From contig JAPKMW010000052.1 of the NCBI GenBank assembly GCA_026645575.1, forward strand, positions 1 to 64,000: 64,000 bases of DNA. The letters run 5' to 3'. The translations under genes were made by a program, and so were the position numbers. Numbering within the stretch: the stretch's first letter is position 1; the number at the start of each line of letters is the position of its first letter. Positions 9,153 through 17,029 of this stretch are shown here, one piece after another. The notes beneath the pieces were generated by a model. The model ran no database searches. It saw only the letters and a list, made by a program, of their open reading frames with translations, and was not told the DNA's origin. Source of the DNA: Caldilineaceae bacterium. GTDB taxonomy: Bacteria > Chloroflexota > Anaerolineae > Caldilineales > Caldilineaceae.

Positions 9153-9524
9153 TTATGGCCGCGTCGATGATGATAAAGTCGAATCTGTCGATGGAATTTG
9201 GAAATTGTTGTTCAACTCATCGATCCACTCTGCCATTGTTTCTGTTTGGGCGCGCTGTGCCGCCGCAGAGATGGCTTTATCCATTTCATCAGGATCGATC
9301 TCCGGCGGCAGTTGAATAATTTCCAAGACACTTTGTGGTTTGCGTACAGTCGTATATTTTGAAAGCGATGGCAACGCTACTTCAGTCCGGGCGTGTCTTG
9401 CGGCAAGACGCGCAGCAAGGCGCACCGCCTGTGAAAAATTTTCACAACCATACAGGCGTTGCACTTGTTCAACCGCCTGTAGATCTTCTTCATCAAATTT
9501 GATATGTTTCAAAGTTGTTGTCAT
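9153..9524 (-). CDS. Antitoxin of the PIN-toxin module
   Basis: A 123-residue protein upstream of and coupled to the PIN toxin. Residues 5-40 look like a ribbon-helix-helix DNA-binding domain (strand HIKFDEED followed by helices through RLAARH). The acidic, flexible C-terminal ~70 residues would wrap the toxin. It is longer than most VapB proteins (~80 residues). Its promoter carries a perfect 15-bp palindrome at 9534-9548, consistent with self-repression. The -10 box ends 6 nt before the ATG and no ribosome site is visible, so the message is probably leaderless. Confidence 0.75.
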   Translation of the reverse strand: MTTTLKHIKFDEEDLQAVEQVQRLYGCENFSQAVRLAARLAARHARTEVALPSLSKYTTVRKPQSVLEIIQLPPEIDPDEMDKAISAAAQRAQTETMAEWIDELNNNFQIPSTDSTLSSSTRP

Positions 9525-9530
9525 ACGAAC

Positions 9531-9559
9531 AATGTATACGATGTATACCTGGTTGTCAA
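9531..9559 (-). promoter_or_regulatory. Toxin-antitoxin promoter with palindromic operator
   Basis: On the minus strand a consensus TTGACA (9554-9559), a 17-bp spacer and TACATT (9531-9536) point at the antitoxin. The palindrome GTATACGATGTATAC (9534-9548) covers most of the spacer and part of the -10 box, exactly where an autorepressor would block polymerase. Confidence 0.75.
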
Positions 9560-9601
9560 GTTGTAGATAGCCAGATAGCCAGAAGAGCCTTGTCTCACTG
9601 C

Positions 9602-11263
9602 TTAATCAGTTTTAATAATTTTGATACTCTTCTTGGCCCGCACATCATAGAGATCGGCGCGGCGGTCATAGAGATGGCGCGCCCGTGAAATTTCGCGCTG
9701 CTGGGAAAGGCTGGTCAGGTCGAGATCGGTGATGACTACGGTTTCGACATTCGGTTCCGCCTCACCCGCTGTACCGCTAGGGGGGAAGGCGAAGTCGCTA
9801 GGCGTGAAGACGGCAGCGCGACCGTAGTTGATGAGATAATTTTTGACGGTGGGCATATTGCCCACATTGCCGGCGATCACCGTGTAGACCGAATTCTCGA
9901 CCGAACGGGCTTGGGCGGTATAGCGCACCCGGTCGTAGGCGTTTTTCTCGTCGGTGCTATAAGGCACAAAAAGCACCTCAGCGCCGGAGAGTGTAACCAG
10001 GCGCGAGAGTTCGGGGAACTCAATGTCATAGGAGACGAGAATGGCAATGCGCGCCAGCGGCGTGTCAAAGACCTTGATCTCTTCACCCGGTTCAAAGCCG
10101 AAATCTTCCCGTTCGATGGGCGGCACATGGAGGGCATCTTGCGTATAGACATCGCCATTGGGTGTGAAAAGATGGGCGACGTTATAAACTTCGTCGTCAC
10201 GAATGACGGGGTGGGAACCGGCGATGATATAGAGTCCGTGATCCACCGCCGCCTGTGTAAAGAGGTCAATATAACGTTCGGTCATACCGGCCAACTGCTT
10301 GATGGCGCTGCGTGTATCGAGATCGGAGGGCATCAGGCTGAACAGTTGCACAGTGAAGAGTTCTGGGAAGACCAGGAAGTGACAGTGATAGGTGTCGGCG
10401 GTATCCACAAAGAACATGACGGTCTGCTCAAATTCGTCCCAGTAGCGGATGGGGCGCATAAAGTATTGGGCGGCGCAGACGCGGATCTTACGCACGGGCC
10501 GTTGTAGCGGCGCCGCGGCAATCTGGCGCTTTTCCGGCTGATAGTCCGGGTTGGGCATCTCCAACCAGGTCGAGTAGTTGAGGCTCGAATCGTCCCAGAG
10601 AAAATCGAGCATCACCCGTTTGACTTCATAGCCGGCCTTCAAGTGCGCCTGAAGTGACGAATCCTTTAACTCACCGCGCACCACTTTCTCGACAAACTCC
10701 TCGGCGGTCATCTTGCCGGCGACCGCGTTATAACCGGGGATGCGACCGTAGGCGACCATACGGCGCAGATTGTACCGCCGGAGCAGTCGTTTACGCTGCT
10801 CATAGAGTTTCCCCGCCACCCCCATGCCGCGATAGCCGGGGTGGACGGCAATATCAGCGCCATAGAGGGTGTCGCCGCTAGGGTCGTGGGTGCTAAAGGT
10901 GCCGGCGCCGGTGATCTCTTCGTAGGTGTAGGGATGAGTGCGGTCGTCAAGCTGGACAATGATTGAGGTGGCGTAGCCGACGATCTTTCCTTCAATCTCG
11001 GCCAGAAATTGCCCTTCGGGAAAGGCGGCCAGTTGCATCTCATAGAAGCGTTCGGTGTAGTAGGCGCCCTCTGGGTACTCAGGATAAGCGGCGCGATGAC
11101 AGGCGATAATGCCGGGAATATCGTCTTTGGTCCAGGTGCGGGCGCGAACGCGGGGACGACGGCTAGGGGGCGTCTCCTCTTTGGCTGGTGGCGCTGGCGG
11201 TGTACCATTGGTGGAAAGTGCGCTTTTGTTCGCTGGCCCGGTAATTTTTCTGGCTGTTGTCAT
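9602..11263 (-). CDS. GNAT acetyltransferase fused to a catalytically altered nitrilase domain
   Basis: A 553-residue fusion known in several phyla: a GNAT acetyltransferase (about residues 40-220, with acetyl-CoA loop HPGYRGMGVAGKL) followed by a carbon-nitrogen hydrolase domain (about 258-520). In the nitrilase half the catalytic Glu is present (Glu301 in VFPELF). The Cys motif, normally ICYDxxFPE, reads LVSYDIEFPE, so Ser411 replaces the nucleophile. The usual Lys before HL is also missing (Ala377 in DALHVPP). The nitrilase half is therefore probably inactive as an amidase and may bind a ligand or act structurally. The ATG overlaps the recX stop (ATGA), so the two are translationally coupled. 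Confidence 0.85.
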   Translation of the reverse strand: MTTARKITGPANKSALSTNGTPPAPPAKEETPPSRRPRVRARTWTKDDIPGIIACHRAAYPEYPEGAYYTERFYEMQLAAFPEGQFLAEIEGKIVGYATSIIVQLDDRTHPYTYEEITGAGTFSTHDPSGDTLYGADIAVHPGYRGMGVAGKLYEQRKRLLRRYNLRRMVAYGRIPGYNAVAGKMTAEEFVEKVVRGELKDSSLQAHLKAGYEVKRVMLDFLWDDSSLNYSTWLEMPNPDYQPEKRQIAAAPLQRPVRKIRVCAAQYFMRPIRYWDEFEQTVMFFVDTADTYHCHFLVFPELFTVQLFSLMPSDLDTRSAIKQLAGMTERYIDLFTQAAVDHGLYIIAGSHPVIRDDEVYNVAHLFTPNGDVYTQDALHVPPIEREDFGFEPGEEIKVFDTPLARIAILVSYDIEFPELSRLVTLSGAEVLFVPYSTDEKNAYDRVRYTAQARSVENSVYTVIAGNVGNMPTVKNYLINYGRAAVFTPSDFAFPPSGTAGEAEPNVETVVITDLDLTSLSQQREISRARHLYDRRADLYDVRAKKSIKIIKTD

Positions 11264-11946
11264 GCGTCCTCAGTTTCGTCAGTAAATTCGTCAAGGTCCG
11301 TTGCCGTCTGCTCGTCGTTGCGCTGCTGCCAGGCCCGGTCGATCACTCGGCGGGCGACTTCGTGACCAAAGCCGCGGCGGGCAAGAAAACCGCCCGCTTT
11401 CTGGATAAATTGCGCTCGTTCTAGCCCCTGCCAGCGCGCCACTTTGGGTGCGATGGCAGCCCAGGCGGCGGCGTCTTCGTCGATCTCGGCTTCTTGTAAT
11501 ACCTCGTCAATAAGCGTGTTGTCCATGCCTTTGCGGCGTAACTCGTAGCGGAGTGCCCGCTCACTGCGCGGGCGAAAGCGTTGGCGGTTGTTCACCCACT
11601 GTTGCCCAAAGGTGGCGTCGTCCAGATAGCCTTCCTGTTGCAGCCGTGTCATCGTCTGTTCGATAGCGGCGGGGCTGAATTCCCGTTGTTGCAACCGTTG
11701 TTCCACCTCAGCCCGACTGCGCACCCGTTGGCCCAAAAAGGTCAACGCTGCGGCATAGGTGCGCTTCTGTTCATCCTCTTCTTGGAGCGCCGCAATCTCC
11801 GCTTCGGTCAACTGTTGGCCTTTGCGCAACCCGGCCGCCAACATCAATTCGAGCGAAAAAGCGTATTCCTCATCTAGAAAAATGTTAACGCGCTCCTTGT
11901 TCTTTTGTTGAATCTGGAGACGCGTGATCGTTTTATGTGTTGTCAT
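11260..11946 (-). CDS. recX: RecX family regulator of RecA
   Basis: RecX binds RecA filaments and limits recombinase and LEXA-cleavage activity. The 228-residue protein has the three-helix repeat pattern of the family, with conserved RSRAEVEQRL, GYLDDATFGQQWV and LRYELRRKG segments. It carries an N-terminal strand region (ITRLQIQQKN...VNIFLDEEYAFSL) typical of the longer RecX proteins. I chose the ATG at 11946 because a promoter -10 box ends 6 nt before it; the reading frame extends 12 codons further but would start upstream of the transcript. recA is not in the window. Confidence 0.9.
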   Translation of the reverse strand: MTTHKTITRLQIQQKNKERVNIFLDEEYAFSLELMLAAGLRKGQQLTEAEIAALQEEDEQKRTYAAALTFLGQRVRSRAEVEQRLQQREFSPAAIEQTMTRLQQEGYLDDATFGQQWVNNRQRFRPRSERALRYELRRKGMDNTLIDEVLQEAEIDEDAAAWAAIAPKVARWQGLERAQFIQKAGGFLARRGFGHEVARRVIDRAWQQRNDEQTATDLDEFTDETEDA

Positions 11947-11952
11947 CCTTAC

Positions 11953-11982
11953 AGTATACCGAATAGGTGTGCAAATTGACAA
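11953..11982 (-). promoter_or_regulatory. recX promoter, leaderless type
   Basis: TTGTCA (11977-11982), an 18-bp spacer and TATACT (11953-11958) on the minus strand. The -10 ends 6 nt before the recX ATG, so transcription should begin at or next to the start codon. Confidence 0.65.
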
Positions 11983-12084
11983 CTAGACAGGGAGGTGGGA
12001 TAGGTGTGGTGATTACAGCGTGCGGTTATGAATTTGCTGCACAATTACCCAGATTGTCATTTGTGTTAGGAAGGTCGTAACTTT

Positions 12085-12732
12085 ATGGAGCCGAAGTATC
12101 AAGAGGTTGAAACCCTTGGCGAGGAGATCGCAAGCGCTATTACCCACGGCATTGGCACGGCCTTCAGCATTGTCGGCCTGACGCTGCTCCTGGTCTGGGC
12201 AGCGCACCTGGAAGATTGGTGGCGGGTGGTGAGCGTGAGCATTTACGGCGGCGCGTTGGTCTTTTTGTACCTGGCCTCCACGCTCTATCACGCCGTCCAA
12301 CATCTGGCGACCAAACGAGTCTTTCATATTTTGGATCATGTGGGCATCTTCTTGCTGATCGCCGGCACCTATACACCGATCCTGCTGATCAAAATGCGCG
12401 ACTGGCAAGGGTGGCTCTTCTTTGGCCTGATCTGGGGGTTGGCGTTGGTCGGCGCAGTGATGAAAGCCTTTTTTACCGGGCGCTATACCAAAGTCTCGAC
12501 CTTTGCCTATGTAGCGATGGGTTGGTTAGCGCTCCTGTTGGTGAGAGCGCTGGAGGCAGCAGTCGGGATGGGCGGCATGGCCTGGCTCGTGGCCGGAGGT
12601 CTTTCCTACTCGTTGGGCGTCATCCCCTTTCTCTGGGAACGCTTGCCCTTTAACCATGCCATCTGGCACCTCTTTGTCATTGGTGGCAGCGTCTGTCACT
12701 ACGTGCTGATCTGGCAATATATTTTGCCTTAA
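12085..12732 (+). CDS. Hemolysin III / TrhA family membrane protein
   Basis: A 215-residue seven-helix membrane protein of the PAQR/HlyIII superfamily. It has the conserved AITHGIG start of helix 1, the LYH motif after helix 2, a His-Asp element (HILDHVGIFLLIAGTYTP) and the terminal IWHLFV motif whose histidines form a metal site in relatives. Bacterial members are linked to membrane lipid homeostasis; the haemolysin name is historical. AGGAAGGTCG precedes the ATG. It has its own transcription unit, diverging from recX and followed by a perfect inverted repeat at 12768-12824. Confidence 0.92.
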   Translation: MEPKYQEVETLGEEIASAITHGIGTAFSIVGLTLLLVWAAHLEDWWRVVSVSIYGGALVFLYLASTLYHAVQHLATKRVFHILDHVGIFLLIAGTYTPILLIKMRDWQGWLFFGLIWGLALVGAVMKAFFTGRYTKVSTFAYVAMGWLALLLVRALEAAVGMGGMAWLVAGGLSYSLGVIPFLWERLPFNHAIWHLFVIGGSVCHYVLIWQYILP

Positions 12733-12767
12733 TTGCTGTTTTGTTAACTAAATCCTGTTGGCGTAAC

Positions 12768-12824
12768 CGTAGTAAAGACTTTAGTCTTCCACCCGGCCAG
12801 AGAAAGACTAAAGTCTTTACTACG
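12768..12824. repeat. Perfect 21-bp inverted repeat, AAGACTTTAGTCTT family
   Basis: CGTAGTAAAGACTTTAGTCTT (arm split in two here for length: CGTAGTAAAG then ACTTTAGTCTT) is exactly complementary to the arm at 12804-12824 across a 15-nt loop. It could terminate the HlyIII transcript. Related copies are at 1690-1743 and 18486-18525, so it is a dispersed element. Confidence 0.85.
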
Positions 12825-12885
12825 ATTTTACGCATCATTACTTACCTAACAAAACAGTAGTCTTGCAGCGAGACTGAGCAATTTA

Positions 12886-12953
12886 CCGCAAAAACGCAAA
12901 GGAGAGCCTTTGTATTCTTCGCGGACTTTGCGCCTCCGCGGTTGATTTTGCGC
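12886..12953. repeat. GC-rich intergenic repeat with dyad symmetry
   Basis: The segment holds CGCAAAAACGCAAAGG and, after a short gap, CTTTGCGCCTCCGCGG with further CGCGG/CCGCG pairing. It resembles a kind of intergenic repeat seen in many bacterial genomes. It sits just downstream of the oxidoreductase gene that ends at 12968. Confidence 0.5.
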
Positions 12954-12967
12954 GTTCGCAACAGAAC

Positions 12968-13996
12968 CTAGCTACCTTTCTCCGCCAAGGCAAACGCCTC
13001 GGCTAATAGCTCATAGGACCGTAGCCGCGCCTCCTGATCGGCAATGCTTGTCAACGCCATCACTTCATTGACGCCGTTCTGCGCAACCATTGCTTCGATA
13101 CGCGCCCGGACCGTTTGTGGGCTGCCGATGATCTGACGACCACGGTAGGCGCGGGCCTGCTCCCGTTCGAGTTCGGTAAAGGGGTAGGCTTTGGCCTCGG
13201 CCAGCGTGGGTAACGGCGCGGGCTGACCAGTATGGCGCCGCAGATAGGCGAGATCGAGCATCAGGGCCAGTTCTTCGGCCTGCTCATCACTCTCCGCACA
13301 GAGGACGCCAATGGCGAGGATGCTATGGGGCGCGCTCAATTGCGCCGATGGCGTAAAGTGGTCGCGATAAGTTTGCATTGCCGCCAGCAGATCATTGGCG
13401 TTCGGGTTGATGTGATAGGCAAAGGCAAAGCCAATCCCCGTGGTGGCGGCCAGTTGCGCACTGTAGCCGCCGGAGGAACCGAGCAACCAGAGTGGTGGCA
13501 ACTGCACATCGCGTGGCGTGGGGCGGATGGTGTGAAAGGGGTGGGTGTCGGAAAAAGCGCCGCTATCAAAGGCCAGCAGTTCGGCCAACTGGTCGGGAAA
13601 ATCATCGGCTTGCAGCCGTTCCCGCGAGCGGCGCAGGGCATAAGCTGTCACCGGATCAGTGCCGGGAGCGCGACCAATGCCCAGATCGATGCGACCGGGG
13701 TAGAGCGCTTCCAGCGTACGAAATGCCTCGGCCACATGCAAGGGCGCATGGTTGGGCAGCATGATCCCGCCCGACCCGACCCGAATGCGACTGGTTTCTC
13801 GCGCCACAAGGCCAATCATGATTTCGGGCACTGAGATGGCAATGCTGGGAATGTTATGATGCTCGGCCAACCAGTAGCGCGTGTAGCCCAGGTGATCCGC
13901 CAGTCGAGCCAGTTCAATGCTGTTGTGCAACGCTTGCGCGCTGGTGGAACCGGAACCAACCGGGGCCAGATCCAAAATCGAAAGCGCTAACGCCAT
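12968..13996 (-). CDS. LLM-class flavin-dependent oxidoreductase
   Basis: A 342-residue bacterial-luciferase-like monooxygenase of the single-domain type, which uses reduced FMN or F420 supplied by a partner. Typical features are the N-terminal SILDLAPVGSG, YWLAEHHNIPSIA, IRVGSGGIMLPNHAPLHVAE and the GRIDLGIGRAPGTDP motif, followed by the PLWLLGSSG segment. The substrate cannot be predicted; relatives are annotated only as MsnO8- or YhbW-like. The start ATG follows a GGAGCAAAG ribosome site. It is in the same direction as, and probably co-transcribed with, the VOC gene 18 bp upstream. Confidence 0.92.
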   Translation of the reverse strand: MALALSILDLAPVGSGSTSAQALHNSIELARLADHLGYTRYWLAEHHNIPSIAISVPEIMIGLVARETSRIRVGSGGIMLPNHAPLHVAEAFRTLEALYPGRIDLGIGRAPGTDPVTAYALRRSRERLQADDFPDQLAELLAFDSGAFSDTHPFHTIRPTPRDVQLPPLWLLGSSGGYSAQLAATTGIGFAFAYHINPNANDLLAAMQTYRDHFTPSAQLSAPHSILAIGVLCAESDEQAEELALMLDLAYLRRHTGQPAPLPTLAEAKAYPFTELEREQARAYRGRQIIGSPQTVRARIEAMVAQNGVNEVMALTSIADQEARLRSYELLAEAFALAEKGS

Positions 13997-14014
13997 TTCT
14001 TTGCTCCATTATCC

Positions 14015-14404
14015 CTAAACGGTAATCTCAATGCGGTTGCCCTCCGGGTCGAGGACTACACTTTCATAGTAACCGTCGCCAGTCCAACGGGGGCCGTCGA
14101 GCCGCTGGTAGCCATCGGCCACCAGGCGCGCCGTCAACTCATCCACGGCTGCTTCAGAGCCAACCGCCATTGCCAGATGCGCATAGCCAAGAAACTCCTG
14201 GCCTGATTGTCTATCCAATGGCGCAATGTCGGGGCGCTGCATCAACTCCAAACTGGGGCCGCCGGCAAAAGTCAAAAAATAGGATTGGAATTGCTTCCGT
14301 TCATTGACATATTTGGCATTAGCCTGGGCGCCAAAGTAGCGTTCGTAAAAAGCTTTGGCGCGTTCTAAATCGTTAACCCAAAGCGCAAAATGATTGATTT
14401 GCAT
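14015..14404 (-). CDS. VOC (glyoxalase/dioxygenase-fold) protein
   Basis: A 129-residue two-module VOC domain beginning INHFALWVNDLERAKAFYERYFG and ending SVVLDPEGNRIEI, with a likely metal His near residue 4 and Glu in NRIEI near the end. Members include glyoxalase I, dioxygenases and resistance proteins; the individual activity here is unknown. It lies 18 bp upstream of the luciferase-like gene on the same strand. Confidence 0.9.
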   Translation of the reverse strand: MQINHFALWVNDLERAKAFYERYFGAQANAKYVNERKQFQSYFLTFAGGPSLELMQRPDIAPLDRQSGQEFLGYAHLAMAVGSEAAVDELTARLVADGYQRLDGPRWTGDGYYESVVLDPEGNRIEITV

Positions 14405-14441
14405 GGCTCCCCTACCCTTGACAAGGCAGAATCCAAAAAGT

Positions 14442-14510
14442 TAACACGGATAGGGAGGAACACCGTTTTTATTGAATTGGAAATATCTGTGTTCTTCCGT
14501 ATCCGTGTTA
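14442..14510. repeat. Long imperfect inverted repeat after the phosphoesterase gene
   Basis: Arms of 22 bp, TAACACGGATAGGGAGGAAC at 14442 and its near-complement ending at 14510, face each other across about 25 nt. It ends 1 bp from the stop codon of the phosphoesterase gene and could act as its terminator. Confidence 0.65.
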
Positions 14511-14511
14511 C

Positions 14512-15255
14512 CTAAGCCGTTGGCGGCGCAGAACGGCCACGATAACGGGCTGTGCGCAACTCGTTGGCATAGAGATCCAACTCTGGCATCGCTTCATCGG
14601 CGGCCTGTTGGATGGCTGCTTCGATGTCATACGGCACGCGGATGATCTGCACCGAAAACGGGCTGGGCGTGGGGCTGTCATAGACGCCTTCCAGAATGGC
14701 GTAGGCTGCCTGCGGGAGATCGAGTGGATTGCCCACACTGCCCACATTGAACAGGATCCGCTGTTGAAAACATTTCATATACGCCGCGTGGATGTCGCCA
14801 TAGCCAATCACATCGGGTTGCATCGCGTCGCCGGTCAACACAGTGTTGGCAAACATCCCCAAGTGCGCGTCGGTAGGATCGTTCATCCACACTCGATGGT
14901 AGACGCTAATGGGTGACGCATGAAAGAGCCGAATCTTTTTACCGCTCATCACAAACTCAATGGTTGCCGGCAGCGTTTTCAAATAATCCAACCGTTCCTG
15001 ACCCAATCGTTGACGATGCCAGGCGAGGGTCGGTTTAGCGGTCTCCGCCAGAATAAAATCATCCCAGTTGCCCTTCACCGTCCCCGCGCAAACTTCCCTT
15101 GAAATATCCACCGTCTGCGCCGAATGTGGCCCTTTGCCGACCAGATCGCCCAGGCAGAAGATCCGATCAATCCCCCGGCGGCGAATGTCGGCCAGGGTCG
15201 CTTCTAGCGCCGGTAAGTTGCCATGTAGGTCGGAGATGAGGGCGATGTGGTCCAT
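14512..15255 (-). CDS. Calcineurin-like metallophosphoesterase
   Basis: A 247-residue dinuclear metal phosphoesterase. The five usual blocks are visible: SDLHGNLPALEA, GDLVGKGP, KGNWDD in place of GNHD, YGDIHAAYM (GH-type) and GSVGNPLD. The KGNWDD block is typical of the bacterial DUF-like subgroup with broad phosphodiesterase activity. The protein is cytosolic and without a signal peptide. It stands alone between two repeat elements. Confidence 0.9.
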   Translation of the reverse strand: MDHIALISDLHGNLPALEATLADIRRRGIDRIFCLGDLVGKGPHSAQTVDISREVCAGTVKGNWDDFILAETAKPTLAWHRQRLGQERLDYLKTLPATIEFVMSGKKIRLFHASPISVYHRVWMNDPTDAHLGMFANTVLTGDAMQPDVIGYGDIHAAYMKCFQQRILFNVGSVGNPLDLPQAAYAILEGVYDSPTPSPFSVQIIRVPYDIEAAIQQAADEAMPELDLYANELRTARYRGRSAPPTA

Positions 15256-15292
15256 GAAACGTTCTTTTTGTCCAAGACTAGTTGGTCAGTGG

Positions 15293-15356
15293 GGAGATTG
15301 AGAGATTGAGAGATTATACACTGAATCCCTCAATCTCTTTATCTCTCAATCTCTAC
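15293..15356. repeat. Octamer repeat (AGATTGAG)n with inverted copy
   Basis: AGATTGAG occurs tandemly and is followed by CAATCTCT/ATCTCTCA units that pair with it across an 18-nt loop. It lies between two minus-strand genes and touches the 3' end of the acetyltransferase gene. Confidence 0.8.
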
Positions 15357-16078
15357 CCTTGCTGCTTCAACAGCGATCGCGTCAAGTCCGTCAAGCGCAC
15401 CCGTTGTTGACCATCGTCAGTAAAATTTGTCGGCGCCAGCCACTGGGTATACGCGGCCTGCAACGCCGGCCACTCTTGGTCGATGATGGCATACCACGCA
15501 GTATCGCGGCTGCGGCCCTTGTAGATGATCGCTTGGCGGAAGAGACCTTCATAGGAAAAACCGAGCCGTTGCGCCGCGACGCGTGAGGGGACATTCAAGC
15601 TGTCGCACTTCCACTCATAGCGCCGATAGCCGAGGGCAAAGGCATTCTGCATCATCAAGAACATCGCCTCCGTGGCGGCGGGTGTACGCTGGAGAAGCGG
15701 GGAGAAGGCAAGACCGCCCACCTCAATAACGCCATTATGGGGGTCGATGCGCAGATAACTACAGACGCCGACCGCTTTGCCGGTGACGCTATCGATGATG
15801 GCATGAAAGAGCGGGTCAGTACTCTGGCAAGCGCGTGTCATCCAGGTGACATAGGCATCCATGTCGGCAAAAGGCCCGTAGGCCAGATAGGTCCACATGC
15901 GCCCTTCGCTGTCAAGGCTGTTGGCGGCATAGAGGTCCGCTGCATGAACTTCGACGTTCAAGGGTTCAATGCGGCAGAAGCGGCCCGTAAGGGTGGCACG
16001 CGGTGGGACAGGTGGCGGTGTCCAGCCGGGAACCGCAAAACCGATCGGTTGCCCCAAGTGATTGATCGTCTGTGTCAT
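15353..16078 (-). CDS. RimJ/RimL-type GNAT acetyltransferase
   Basis: A 241-residue acetyltransferase. Matches to the family include the GRFCRIEPLN start strand, FHAIIDSVTGKAVGVCSYLRID and GVIEVGGLAFSPLLQRTPAATEAMFLMM around the acetyl-CoA site. YRRYEWKCDSLNVPSRVAAQ and LGFSYEGLFRQAIIYKGRSRD follow. This pattern is shared with the YdaF/YcaF group often found near transporters. The acceptor is unknown. It begins 7 bp downstream of the TauE gene stop and is probably co-transcribed with it. Confidence 0.92.
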   Translation of the reverse strand: MTQTINHLGQPIGFAVPGWTPPPVPPRATLTGRFCRIEPLNVEVHAADLYAANSLDSEGRMWTYLAYGPFADMDAYVTWMTRACQSTDPLFHAIIDSVTGKAVGVCSYLRIDPHNGVIEVGGLAFSPLLQRTPAATEAMFLMMQNAFALGYRRYEWKCDSLNVPSRVAAQRLGFSYEGLFRQAIIYKGRSRDTAWYAIIDQEWPALQAAYTQWLAPTNFTDDGQQRVRLTDLTRSLLKQQG

Positions 16079-16085
16079 AAGCCCC

Positions 16086-16856
16086 TCACCCTCGGATCAG
16101 GTAGATCAGCGCCACCACAACGCCGATGGTCACCACCATCCAGCGTAGCACCGACGGCTGGATCTTGCCGGCTAGCTTGCCGCCCAGCACGCCCCCCAAT
16201 AAGGCGCCCACCGCCATCACACCGGCCACCAACCACAAGACTTGCCCCGAAAAGAGAAAGAAGATCGCCGCGGCGACGTTGACGCTAAAGGAGATAGCCT
16301 GTTTCAACGCATTCAGCCTTGTCAGCGAATCCTCCAACGACAAGCCGAGGACGGCCAGCACGATGACGCTGAGACCGGCGCCAAAGTAGCCGCCATAGAT
16401 TGCCGCCAGCCCCACCGGCAACATGGCCCACGCTTCGGAAGCGGGCGCACCGCCTTTGGCCTTTGCCCGACGGGTGAGAAAATTGCGTACAGGCCCCTGT
16501 ATTGCCAATAGACCAGCCGCCAGCAAAATCAAATAGGGCACCAGATCGCGAAAGAGGCGCTCGCCCGTGTTAAGCAATAAGACGCCGCCGACGATCCCGC
16601 CCACAATGCTGGCCGGCACAAGAAAACGCAACCGCGCCTCCTGTCCGCGTAGATCCTTCATTTGGGCAAAAGTCGCGCCGAGATAGCCGGGGCAGAGCGC
16701 CACCGTGTTGGTGACATTGGCCGCCACCGCCGGCACACCCACGGCGACAAGCATGGGAAAGGTGATCAAGGTGCCGCCGCCTGCCAACGCATTGACAGCG
16801 CCGGCAGCCACAGCGGCTAAAGCCACGAGAAGAAGGTCGAATAGATCAAGGGTCAC
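16086..16856 (-). CDS. TauE/SafE family membrane transporter
   Basis: A 256-residue inner-membrane protein with about eight hydrophobic helices in two similar halves. The first carries [19 protein letters not shown] and the second [18 protein letters not shown], the two signature loops of the TauE/SafE family. Members export sulfite, sulfoacetate or other organosulfur anions; the substrate here is not evident. It heads a short unit with the acetyltransferase gene. Confidence 0.92.
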   Translation of the reverse strand: MTLDLFDLLLVALAAVAAGAVNALAGGGTLITFPMLVAVGVPAVAANVTNTVALCPGYLGATFAQMKDLRGQEARLRFLVPASIVGGIVGGVLLLNTGERLFRDLVPYLILLAAGLLAIQGPVRNFLTRRAKAKGGAPASEAWAMLPVGLAAIYGGYFGAGLSVIVLAVLGLSLEDSLTRLNALKQAISFSVNVAAAIFFLFSGQVLWLVAGVMAVGALLGGVLGGKLAGKIQPSVLRWMVVTIGVVVALIYLIRG

Positions 16857-16895
16857 GGTAGGGCTGCTTTCTGTTTGGGATGGAATATCTAAGCT

Positions 16896-17022
16896 TTAAC
16901 GATAACCCGAAAGCGGATACAAACCAGCAACATGGTTTCTACTGGCGTCCGACCAATGCGGGTAAAACACGCGAAAAATCGCGCCAATGCTCGCGGTTGC
17001 CAGGAAGCGAGGCTGCGGTCAT
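16896..17022 (-). pseudogene. Possible internally deleted gene of unknown family
   Basis: Downstream of the DUF4038 gene a GAAAGGAAG ribosome site precedes an ATG at 17022 encoding MTAASLPGNREHWRDFSRVL, which stops after 27 codons. A second frame in the same stretch stays open into NHVAGLYPLSGYR and stops at 16896. The plausible start, plausible end and frame change resemble the collapsed genes elsewhere in the window. No family is recognised and chance is possible. Apart from this the 173-bp gap holds nothing I can name. Confidence 0.3.
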
Positions 17023-17029
17023 CTTCCTT

